Positions 53,201-64,000 of a stretch of DNA of 64,000 bases are shown piece after piece (the first letter of the stretch is position 1; each line of letters starts with the position of its first letter). The notes beneath the pieces were generated by a model. That model made no database searches. It saw only the letters and a program-made list of their open reading frames with translations, and was not told the origin of the DNA. Both the position numbers and the translations under genes were made by a program. Source of the DNA: Prosopocoilus inquinatus (taxonomy: Eukaryota > Arthropoda > Insecta > Coleoptera > Lucanidae). Location of the stretch: positions 43,916,001-43,980,000 of the forward strand of contig CM069870.1 of NCBI GenBank assembly GCA_036172665.1, in the 5' to 3' direction.

Positions 53201-55884
53201 CATGTTATTTGACGTTTGGATGGACTCCAGTAACCCTGACGTGAGATACGAAGTTCTCGGAGGCAGCAGAAGCTGGAAATAGTTTTAAACGAAACAACAC
53301 GTATTAGCGTTGTTCCTGTGATGTATCTAATCGATCCTTACTCATCTATCATGTTATTTGACGTTTGGATGGACTCCAGTAACTCTGATGTGAGATACAA
53401 AGTCTTTGGACGCAGCAGAAGCTGGAAATAGTTTTAAACGAAACAACACGTATTAGCGTTGTTCCTGTGATGTATCTAATCGATCCTTAATCATCTATCA
53501 TGCTATTTGACGTTTGGATGGACTCCAGTAACTCTAATGTGAGATACGAAATTTTCGGACGCAGCAGAAGCTGGAAATACTTTTAAATGAAACAACACGT
53601 ATTAGCGTTGTTCCTGTGCTGTATCTAATCGATCCTTACTCATATATCATGTTATTTGGCGTTTCGATGGACTCCAGTAGCTCTGATGTGAGATACAAAG
53701 TTTTTGGACGCAGCAGAAGCTGGAAATAGTTTTGAACGAAACAACACGTATTAGCGTTGTTCCTGTGATGTATCTAATCGATCCTTACTCATCTATCATG
53801 TTATTTGGCGTTTCGATGGACTCCAGTAACCCTGACGTGAGATACGAAGTTCTCGGAGGCAGCAGAAGCTGGAAATAGTTTTAAACGAAACAACACGTAT
53901 TAGCGTTGTTCCTGTGATGTATCTAATCGATCCTTACTTATCTATCATGTTATTTGACGTTTGGATGGACTCCAGTAACCCTGACGTGAGATGCGAAGTT
54001 CTCGGAGGCAGCAGAAGCTGGAAATAGTTTTAAACGAAACAACACGTATTAGCGTTGTTCCTGTGATGTATCTAATCGATCCTTACTCATCTATCATGTT
54101 ATTTGACGTTTGGATGGACTCCAGTAACTCTGATGTGAGATACAAAGTCTTTGGACGCAGCAGAAGCTGGAAATAGTTTTAAACGAAACAACACGCATTA
54201 GCGTTGTTCCTGTGATGTATCTAATCGATCCTTACTTATCTATCATGTTATTTGACGTTTGGATGGACTCCAGTAACCCTGACGTGAGATACGAAGTTCT
54301 CGGAGGCAGCAGAAGCTGGAAATAGTTTTAAACGAAACAACACGTATTAGCGTTGTTCCTGTGATGTATCTAATCGATCCTTACACATCTATCATGCTAT
54401 TTGACGTTTGGATGGACTCCAGTAACTCTAATGTGAGATACGAAATTTTCGGACGCAGCAGAAGCTGGAAATAGTTTTAAACGAAACAACACGCATTAGC
54501 GTTATTCCTGTAATGTATCTAATCGATCCTTACTTATCTATCATGTGATTTGACGTTTGGATGGACTCCAGTAACCCTGACGTGAGATACGAAGTTCTCG
54601 GAGGCAGCAGAAGCTGGAAATAGTTTTAAACGAAACAACACGTATTAGCGTTGTTCCTGTGCTGTATCTAATCGATCCTTACTCATATATCATGTTATTT
54701 GGCGTTTCGATGGACTCCAGTAGCTCTGATGTGAGATACGACGTTTTCGGACGCAGCAGAAGCTGGAAATAGTTTTAAACGAGACAACACGTATTAGCGT
54801 TGTTCCTGTGATGTATCTAATCGATAATTACTCATCTATCATGTTATTTGACGTTTCGATGGACTCCAGTAACTCTAATGTGAGATACAATGTTTTTGGA
54901 CGCAGCAGAACCTGGAAATAGTTTTGAACGAAACAACACGTATTAGCGTTGTTCCTGTGATGTATCTAATCGATCCTTACTCATCTATCATGTTATTTGG
55001 CGTTTCGATGGACTCCAGTAGCTCTGATGTGAGATACGACGTTTTCGGACGCAGCAGAAGCTGGAAATAGTTTTAAACGAAACAACACGTATTAGCGTTG
55101 TTCCTGTGATGTATCTAATCGATCCTTACTCATCTATCATGTTATTTGACATTTCGATGGACTCCAGTAACTCTAATGTGAGATACGAAATTTTCGGACG
55201 CAGCAGAAGCTGGAAATAGGTTTAAACGAAACAACACGCATTAGCGTTGTTCCTGTGATGTATCTAATCGATCCTTACTTATCTATCGTGTTATTTGACG
55301 TTTGGATGGACTCCAGTAACCCTGACGTGAGATACGAAGTTCTCGGACGCAGCGGAAGCTGGAAATAATTTTAAACGAAACAACACGTATTAGCGTTGTT
55401 CCTGTGATGTATCTAATCGATCCTTACTCATCTATCATGTTATTTGACGTTTCGATGGACTCCAGTAACTCTAATGTGAGATACGAAATTTTCAGACGCA
55501 GCAGAAGCTGGAAATAGTTTTAAACGAAACAACACGCATTAGCGTTGTTCCTGTGATGTATCTAATCGATCCTTACTTATCTATCATGTTATTTGACGTT
55601 TGGATGGACTCCAGTAACCCTGACGTGAGATACGAAGTTCTCGGACGCAGCAGAAGCTGGAAATAGTTTTAAACGAAACAACACGCATTAGCGTTGTTCC
55701 TGTGATGTATCTAATCGATCCTTACTTATCTATCATGTTATTTGACGTTTGGATGGACTCCAGTAACCCTGACGTGAGATACGAAGTTCTCGGAGGCAGC
55801 AGAAGCTGGAAATAGTTTTAAACGAAACAACACGTATTAGCGTTGTTCCTGTGATGTATCTAATCGATCCTTACTCATCTATCA
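50223..55884 (+). repeat. Higher-order block D2 (38 monomers, tandem copy of D1)
   Basis: D2 matches D1 at 5662 bp throughout, including the composite junctions, so the mosaic formed before the duplication. By eye I saw four differences: TACTCATCT versus TACACATCT (46.65 and 52.3 kb), CAAGTATT versus CACGTATT (47.94 and 53.6 kb), GAACTAAAC versus GAACGAAAC (49.27 and 54.93 kb), and TGTTATTT versus TGTGATTT (48.88 and 54.55 kb). That is about 99.9% identity. The match runs on to 55919 before AACTCTGATG replaces AACTCTAATG. Confidence 0.92.
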
Positions 55885-55959
55885 TGTTATTTGACGTTTG
55901 GATGGACTCCAGTAACTCTGATGTGAGATACAAAGTCTTTGGACGCAGCAGAAGCTGGA

Positions 55960-58900
55960 AATAGTTTTAAACGAAACAACACGCATTAGCGTTGTTCCTG
56001 TGATGTATCTAATCGATCCTTACTTATCTATCATGTTATTTGACGTTTGGATGGACTCCAGTAACCCTGACGTGAGATACGAAGTTCTCGGAGGCAGCAG
56101 AAGCTGGAAATAGTTTTAAACGAAACAACACGTATTAGCGTTGTTCCTGTGATGTATCTAATCGATCCTTACTTATCTATCATGTTATTTGACGTTTGGA
56201 TGGACTCCAGTAACCCTGACGTTAGATACGAAGTTCTCGGAGGCAGCAGAAGCTGGAAATAGTTTTAAACGAAACAACACGTATTAGCGTTGTTCCTGTG
56301 ATGTATCTAATCGATCCTTACTCATCTATCATGTTATTTGACGTTTGGATGGACTCCAGTAACTCTGATGTGAGATACAAAGTCTTTGGACGCAGCAGAA
56401 GCTGGAAATAGTTTTAAACGAAACAACACGCATTAGCGTTGTTCCTGTGATGTATCTAATCGATCCTTACTTATCTATCATGTTATTTGACGTTTGGATG
56501 GACTCCAGTAACCCTGACGTGAGATACGAAGTTCTCGGAGGCAGCAGAAGCTGGAAATAGTTTTAAACGAAACAACACGTATTAGCGTTGTTCCTGTGAT
56601 GTATCTAATCGATCCTTAATCATCTATCATGCTATTTGACGTTTGGATGGACTCCAGTAACTCTAATGTGAGATACGAAATTTTCGGACGCAGCAGAAGC
56701 TGGAAATAGTTTTAAACGAAACAACACGCATTAGCGTTATTCCTGTAATGTATCTAATCGATCCTTACTTATCTATCATGTTGTTTGACGTTTGGATGGA
56801 CTCCAGTAACCCTGACGTGAGATACGAAGTTCTCCTACGCAGCAGAAGCTGGAAATAGTTTTAAACGAAACAACACGCATTAGCGTTGTTCCTGTGATGT
56901 ATCTAATCGATCCTTACTTATCTATCATGTTATTTGACGTTTGGATGGACTCCAGTAACCCTGACGTGAGATACGAAGTTCTTGGAGGCAGCAGAAGCTG
57001 GAAATAGTTTTAAACGAAACAACACGTATTAGCGTTGTTCCTGTGATGTATCTAATCGATCCTTACTCATCTATCATGTTATTTGACGTTTGGATGGACT
57101 CCAGTAACTCTGATGTGAGATACAAAGTCTTTGGACGCAGCAGAAGCTGGAAATAGTTTTGAAGGAAACAACACGTATTAGCGTTGTTCCTGTGATGTAT
57201 CTAATCGATCCTTACTCATCTATCATGTTATTTGACGTTTGGATGGACTCCAGTAACTCTAATGTTTGATACAAAATTTTTGGACGCAGCAGGAGCTGGA
57301 AATAGTTTGAAACGAAACAACACGTATTGGCGTTGTTCCTGTGCTGTATCTAATCGATCCTTACTCATATATCATGTTATTTGGCGTTTCGATGGACTCC
57401 AGTAGCTCTGATGTGAGATACGACGTTTTCGGTCGCAGCAGAAGCTGGAAATAGTTTTAAACGAAACAACACGTATTAGCGTTGTTCCTGTGATGTATCT
57501 AAACGATCCTTACTCATCTATCATGCTATTTGACGTTTGGATGGACTCCAGTAACTCTAATGTGAGATACGAAATTTTCGGACGCAGCAGAAGCTGGAAA
57601 TAGTTTGAAACGAAACAACACGTATTAGCGTTGTTCCTGTGATGTATCTAATCGATCCTTACTTATCTATCATGTTATTTGACGTTTGGATGGACTCCAG
57701 TAACCCTGACGTGAGATACGAAGTTCTCGGAGGCAGCAGAAGCTGGAAATAGTTTTAAACGAAACAACACGTATTAGCGTTGTTCCTGTGATGTATCTAA
57801 TCGATACTTACTTATCTATCATGTTATTTGACGTTTGGATGGACTCCAGTAACCCTGACGTGAGATACGAAGTTCTCGGAGGCAGCAGAAGCTGGAATTA
57901 TTTTTAAACGAAACAACACGTATTAGCGTTGTTCCTGTGATGTATCTAATCGATCCTTACTCATCTATCATGTTATTTGACGTTTGGATGGACTCCAGTA
58001 ACTCTGATGTGAGATACAAAGTCTTTGGACGCAGCAGAAGCTGGAAATAGTTTTAAACGAAACAACACGTATTAGCGTTGTTCCTGTGATGTATCTAATC
58101 GATCCTTAATCATCTATCATGCTATTTGACGTTTGGATGGACTCCAGTAACTCTAATGTGAGATACGAAATTTTCGGACGCAGCAGAAGCTGGAAATAGT
58201 TTTAAACGAAACAACACGCATTAGCGTTATTCCTGTAATGTATCTAATCGATCCTTACTTATCTATCATGTTATTTGACGTTTGGATGGACTCCAGTAAC
58301 CCTGACGTGAGATACGAAGTTCTCGGACGCAGCAGAAGCTGGAAATAGTTTTAAACGAAACAACACGCATTAGCGTTGTTCCTGTGATGTATCTAATCGA
58401 TCCTTACTTATCTATCATGTTATTTGACGTTTGGATGGACTCCAGTAACCCTGACGTGAGATACGAAGTTCTCGGAGGCAGCAGAAGCTGGAAATAGTTT
58501 TAAACGAAACAACACGTATTAGCGATGTTCCTGTGATGTATCTAATCGATCCTTACTCATCTATCATGTTATTTGACGTTTGGATGGACTCCAGTAACTC
58601 TGATGTGAGATACAAAGTCTTTGGACGCAGCAGAAGCTGGAAATAGTTTTGAAGGAAACAACACGTATTAGCGTTGTTCCTGTGATGTATCTAATCGATC
58701 CTAACTCATATATCATGTTATTTGACGTTTGGATGGACTCCAGTAACTCTAATGTTTGATACAAAATTTTTGGACCCAGCAGGAGCTGGAAATAGTTTGA
58801 AACGAAACAACACGTATTGGCGTTGTTCCTGTGCTGTATCTAATCGATCCTTACTCATATATCATGTTATTTGGCGTTTCGATGGACTCCAGTAACTTTG

Positions 58901-60131
58901 ATGGGAGATACGAAGTTCTCGGACGCAGCTGAAGCTGGAAATAGTTTTAAATGAAACAACACGTATTAGCGTTGTTCCTGTGATGTATCTAAACGATCTT
59001 TACTTATCTAACATGTTATTTGACGTTTGGATGGACTCCAGTAAGTCTGATGTGAGATACAAAGTTCTTGGACGCAGCAGGAGCTGGAAATAGTTTTAAA
59101 CGAAACAACACGTATTAGCGTTGTTCCTGTGCTGTATCTAATCGATCCTTACTCATATATCATGTTATTTGGCGTTTCGATGGACTACAGTAACTTTGAT
59201 GTGAGATACGAAGTTCTCGGACGCAGCTGAAGCTGGAAATAGTTTTAAATGAAACAACACGTATTAGTGTTGTTCCTGTGATGTATCTAAACGATCCCTA
59301 CTTATCTAACATGTTATTTGACGTTTGGATGGACTCCAGTAAGTCTGATGTGAGATACAAAGTTTTTGGACGCAGCAGGAGCTGGAAATAGTTTTAAACG
59401 AAACAACACGCATTAGCGTTGTTCCTGTGATGTATCTAATCGATCCTTACTCATCTATCATGTTATTTGACGTTTGGATGGACTCCAGTAACTCTGATGT
59501 GAGATACAAAGTTTTTGGACGCAGCAGAAGCTGGAAATAGTTTTGAACGAAACAACACGTATTAGCGTTGTTCCTGTGATGTATCTAATCGATCCTTACT
59601 TAGCTACTATGTTATTTGACGTTTCGATGGACTCCAGTAACTCTGATGTGAGATACAAAGTTTTTGGACGCAGCAGAAGCTGGAAATAGTTTTGAACGAA
59701 ACAACACGTATTAGCGTTGTTACTGTGATGTATCTAATCGATCCTTACTTATCTATCATGTTATTTGACGTTTGGATGGACTCCAGTAAGTCTGATGTGA
59801 GATAAAAAGTTCTTGGACGCAGCAGGAGCTGGAAATAGTTTTAAACGAAACAACACGCATTAGCGTTGTTCCTGTGCTGTATCTAATCGATCCTTACTCA
59901 TATATCATGTTATTTGGCGTTTCGATGGACTCCAGTAGCTCTGATGTGAGATACGACGTTTTCGGACGCAGCAGAAGCTGGAAATAGTTTTAAACGAAAC
60001 AACACGTATTAGCGTTGTTCCTGTGATGTATCTAAACGATCCTTACTCATCTATCATGCTATTTGACGTTTGGATGGACTCCAGTAACTCTAATGTGAGA
60101 TACGAAATTTTCGGACGCAGCAGAAGCTGGA
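55960..60131 (+). repeat. Higher-order block E1 (28 monomers)
   Basis: E1 is the left member of a tandem pair with E2. The offset is 4172 bp (28 monomers) up to about 58.05 kb and 4321 bp (29 monomers) afterwards. E1 therefore lacks one monomer present in E2 near 62.3 kb. 59.1-60.13 kb corresponds to 40.65-41.66 kb of the shuffled zone, including the GGACTACAG variant at 40708 and 59182. Private changes include GTTAGATACG at 56221 and GATACTTAC near 57805. Confidence 0.85.
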
Positions 60132-63100
60132 AATAGTTTGAAACGAAACAACACGTATTAGCGTTGTTCCTGTGATGTATCTAATCGATCCTTACTTATC
60201 TGTCATGTTATTTGAAGTTTGGATGGACTCCAGTAACCCTGACGTGAGATACGAAGTTCTCGGAGGCAGCAGAAGCTGGAAATAGTTTTAAACGAAACAA
60301 CACGTATTAGCGTTGTTCCTGTGATGTATCTAATCGATCCTTACTTATCTATCATGTTATTTGACGTTTGGATGGACTCCAGTAACCCTGACGTGAGATA
60401 CGAAGTTCTCGGAGGCAGCAGAAGCTGGAAATAGTTTTAAACGAAACAACACGTATTAGCGTTGTTCCTGTGATGTATCTAATCGATCCTTACTCATCTA
60501 TCATGTTATTTGACGTTTGGATGGACTCCAGTAACTCTGATGTGAGATACAAAGTCTTTGGACGCAGCAGAAGCTGGAAATAGTTTTAAACGAAACAACA
60601 CGCATTAGCGTTGTTCCTGTGATGTATCTAATCGATCCTTACTTATCTATCATGTTATTTGACGTTTGGATGGACTCCAGTAACCCTGACGTGAGATACG
60701 AAGTTCTCGGAGGCAGCAGAAGCTGGAAATAGTTTTAAACGAAACAACACGTATTAGCGTTGTTCCTGTGATGTATCTAATCGATCCTTAATCATCTATC
60801 ATGCTATTTGACGTTTGGATGGACTCCAGTAACTCTAATGTGAGATACGAAATTTTCGGACGCAGCAGAAGCTGGAAATAGTTTTAAACGAAACAACACG
60901 CATTAGCGTTATTCCCGTAATGTATCTAATCGATCCTTACTTATCTATCATGTTATTTGACGTTTGGATGGACTCCAGTAACCCTGACGTGAGATACGAA
61001 GTTCTCCTACGCAGCAGAAGCTGGAAATAGTTTTAAACGAAACAACACGCATTAGCGTTGTTCCTGTGATGTATCTAATCGATCCTTACTTATCTATCAT
61101 GTTATTTGACGTTTGGATGGACTCCAGTAACCCTGACGTGAGATACGAAGTTCTTGGAGGCAGCAGAAGCTGGAAATAGTTTTAAACGAAACAACACGTA
61201 TTAGCGTTGTTCCTGTGATGTATCTAATCGATCCTTACTCATCTATCATGTTATTTGACGTTTGGATGGACTCCAGTAACTCTGATGTGAGATACAAAGT
61301 CTTTGGACGCAGCAGAAGCTGGAAATAGTTTTGAAGGAAACAACACGTATTAGCGTTGTTCCTGTGATGTATCTAATCGATCCTTACTCATCTATCATGT
61401 TATTTGACGTTTGGATGGACTCCAGTAACTCTAATGTTTGATACAAAATTTTTGGACGCAGCAGGAGCTGGAAATAGTTTGAAACGAAACAACACGTATT
61501 GGCGTTGTTCCTGTGCCGTATCTAATCGATCCTTACTCATATATCATGTTATTTGGCGTTTCGATGGACTCCAGTAGCTCTGATGTGAGATACGACGTTT
61601 TCGGTCGCAGCAGAAGCTGGAAATAGTTTTAAACGAAACAACACGTATTAGCGTTGTTCCTGTGATGTATCTAAACGATCCTTACTCATCTATCATGCTA
61701 TTTGACGTTTGGATGGACTCCAGTAACTCTAATGTGAGATACGAAATTTTCGGACGCAGCAGAAGCTGGAAATAGTTTGAAACGAAACAACACGTATTAG
61801 CGTTGTTCCTGTGATGTATCTAATCGATCCTTACTTATCTATCATGTTATTTGACGTTTGGATGGACTCCAGTAACCCTGACGTGAGATACGAAGTTCTC
61901 GGAGGCAGCAGAAGCTGGAAATAGTTTTAAACGAAACAACACGTATTAGCGTTGTTCCTGTGATGTATCTAATCGATCCTTACTTATCTATCATGATATT
62001 TGACGTTTGGATGGACTCCAGTAACCCTGACGTGAGATACGAAGTTCTCGGAGGCAGCAGAAGCTGGAATTATTTTTAAACGAAACAACACGTATTAGCG
62101 TTGTTCCTGTGATGTATCTAATCGATCCTTACTCATCTATCATGTTATTTGACGATTGGATGGACTCCAGTAACTCTGATGTGAGATACAAAGTCTTTGG
62201 ACGCAGCAGAAGCTGGAAATAGTTTTAAACGAAACAACACGCATTAGCGTTGTTCCTGTGATGTATCTAATCGATCCTTACTTATCTATCATGTTATTTG
62301 ACGTTTGGATGGACTCCAGTAACCCTGACGTGAGATACGAAGTTCTCGGAGGCAGCAGAAGCTGGAAATAGTTTTAAACGAAACAACACGTATTAGCGTT
62401 GTTCCTGTGATGTATCTAATCGATCCTTAATCATCTATCATGCTATTTGACGTTTGGATGGACTCCAGTAACTCTAATGTGAGATACGAAATTTTCGGAC
62501 GCAGCAGAAGCTGGAAATAGTTTTAAACGAAACAACACGCATTAGCGTTATTCCTGTAATGTATCTAATCGATCCTTACTTATCTATCATGTTATTTGAC
62601 GTTTGGATGGACTCCAGTAACCCTGACGTGAGATACGAAGTTCTCGGACGCAGCAGAAGCTGGAAATAGTTTTAAACGAAACAACACGCATTAGCGTTGT
62701 TCCTGTGATGTATCTAATCGATCCTTACTTATCTATCATGTTATTTGACGTTTGGATGGACTCCAGTAACCCTGACGTGAGATACGAAGTTCTCGGAGGC
62801 AGCAGAAGCTGGAAATAGTTTTAAACGAAACAACACGTATTAGCGATGTTCCTGTGATGTATCTAATCGATCCTTACTCATCTATCATGTTATTTGACGT
62901 TTGGATGGACTCCAGTAACTCTGATGTGAGATACAAAGTCTTTGGACGCAGCAGAAGCTGGAAATAGTTTTGAAGGAAACAACACGTATTAGCGTTGTTC
63001 CTGTGATGTATCTAATCGATCCTAACTCATATATCATGTTATTTGACGTTTGGATGGACTCCAGTAACTCTAATGTTTGATACAAAGTTTTTGGACCCAG

Positions 63101-64000
63101 CAGGAGCTGGAAATAGTTTGAAACGAAACAACACGTATTGGCGTTGTTCCTGTGCTGTATCTAATCGATCCTTACTCATATATCATGTTATTTGGCGTTT
63201 CGATGGACTCCAGTAACTTTGATGGGAGATACGAAGTTCTCGGACGCAGCTGAAGCTGGAAATAGTTTTAAATGAAACAACACGTATTAGCGTTGTTCCT
63301 GTGATGTATCTAAACGATCCTTACTTATCTAACATGTTATTTGACGTTTGGATGGACTCCAGTAAGTCTGATGTGAGATACAAAGTTCTTGGACGCAGCA
63401 GGAGCTGGAAATAGTTTTAAACGAAACAACACGTATTAGCGTTGTTCCTGTGATGTATCTAATAGATCCTTACTTATCTATCATGTTATTTGACGTTTGG
63501 ATGGACTCCAGTAACCCTGACGTGAGATACGAAGTTCTCGGAGGCAGCAGAAGCTGGAAATAGTTTTAAACGAAACAACACGTATTAGCGTTGTTCCTGT
63601 GATGTATCTAATCGATCCTTAATCATCTATCATGCTATTTGACGTTTGGATGGACTCCAGTAAGTCTGATGTGAGATACAAAGTTTTTGGACGCAGCAGG
63701 AGCTGGAAATAGTTTTAAACGAAACAACACGCATTAGCGTTGTTCCTGTGATGTATCTAATCGATCCTTACTCATCTATCATGTTATTTGATGTTTGGAT
63801 GGACTCCAGTAACTCTGATGTGAGATACAAAGTTTTTGGACGCAGCAGAAGCTGGAAATAGTTTTGAACGAAACAACACGTATTAGCGTTGTTCCTGTGA
63901 TGTATCTAATCGATCCTTACTTAGCTACTATGTTATTTGAAGTTTCGATGGACTCCAGTAACTCTGATGTGAGATACAAAGTTTTTGGACGCAGCAGAAG
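60132..64000 (+). repeat. Higher-order block E2 (29-monomer copy of E1, cut by window end)
   Basis: E2 follows E1 in tandem and is cut by the window end. Markers shared with E1 are TTCTCCTACGC (56831 and 61003), TTTGATGTTTGATAC-type monomers, and TTTGATGGGAG (58.90 and 63.22 kb). It has one additional monomer at about 62.23-62.38 kb. The match breaks at 63452 and resumes near 63660 with the same 4321-bp offset, leaving a patch of about 200 bp of different monomer type. Private changes include ATTCCCGTAATG near 60912, CTGTGCCGT near 61512, ATGATATTTG near 61992 and GACGATTGG near 62152. Confidence 0.85.

Larger units (their letters stand above)
1..64000 (+). repeat. 149-bp satellite DNA megarray filling the window
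   Basis: The motif GTTGTTCCTGTGATGTATC or a close variant recurs every 149 bases from base 2 to base 63888. Between those points there are 429 monomers, plus 113 bases of a last partial one. All lie in the same orientation, with no inversion, spacer, transposon or unique DNA. Because 149 is not a multiple of three, each monomer shifts the reading frame and every stop codon visits all frames within three monomers, so open frames stay below about 300 bp. Single monomers differ by up to roughly 8%, but ordered blocks of monomers recur at about 99.9% identity, which defines higher-order repeats. By analogy with alpha satellite and other centromeric satellites, this is probably centromeric or pericentromeric heterochromatin of a eukaryote. 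I do not recognise the family, and no flanking DNA is available to place it. Confidence 0.98.

Noticed and set aside
1..64000. CRISPR array
   Set aside because: The 149-bp units are contiguous, have no unique spacers between short conserved repeats, and have no cas genes nearby.
1..64000. Transposable element or its terminal repeats inside the array
   Set aside because: The phase count leaves no room for an insert, and I saw no sequence outside the monomer family, no target-site duplication and no poly-A tail.
1..64000. Telomeric or subtelomeric repeat
   Set aside because: No run of short telomere-type repeats occurs, and the array has no end within the window.
1..64000. Assigning the array to a known satellite family or species
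   Set aside because: I do not recognise the monomer, and without a database search any name would be a guess.

Overview
The whole 64-kb window is a single, uninterrupted satellite DNA array. It holds about 430 head-to-tail copies of a 149-bp monomer, all in the same orientation. I found no protein-coding gene, tRNA, rRNA, transposon, telomeric repeat or unique sequence. The representative monomer is 41% GC by hand count (29 C, 32 G in 149). It carries 9 CpG sites where about 6 are expected, so CpG is not depleted. A megasatellite of nucleosome-sized monomers with higher-order structure indicates a eukaryotic centromeric, pericentromeric or sex-chromosome heterochromatin block. The CpG retention points weakly to a lineage with little CpG methylation, such as many invertebrates. 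I do not recognise the satellite family and cannot name the species.

Register is very strict. Counting monomer starts from base 2 to base 63888 gives exactly 429 monomers, with a total deficit of 35 bp. Three copies of one 11-bp deletion and two single-base deletions explain all of it. Single monomers differ from each other by up to roughly 8%, yet long runs of monomers recur in the same order at about 99.9% identity. This is a higher-order repeat (HOR) organisation. There is not one HOR unit but a nested mosaic of overlapping duplications.

Layout. 1-2228 is a partial block repeated at 4907-7134, 33 monomers away. 2446-16142 (block A, 92 monomers) is followed in tandem by its copy 16143-31090 (block B), which gained an internal 8-monomer duplication at 17097-19480. 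29099-33866 is a 16-monomer tandem pair. About 33184-39018 (block C) repeats 23797-29631 at a 63-monomer distance. 39019-44560 is the most shuffled zone: it has a 13-monomer duplication, a 2-monomer duplication and an interposed ~1.1-kb segment carrying a 1-bp deletion at each end. 44561-50222 and 50223-55884 (D1, D2) are a near-identical 38-monomer tandem pair. About 55960-60131 and 60132-64000 (E1, E2) are a 28/29-monomer tandem pair with a short conversion-like patch near 63.5 kb.

There is no gene network here. The likely role is structural (heterochromatin or centromere), which is inference. The features of most interest are the history of in-register rearrangement, one segment present six times, a conserved AACAAC/GTTGTT dyad in the monomer, and uneven conservation along the monomer.
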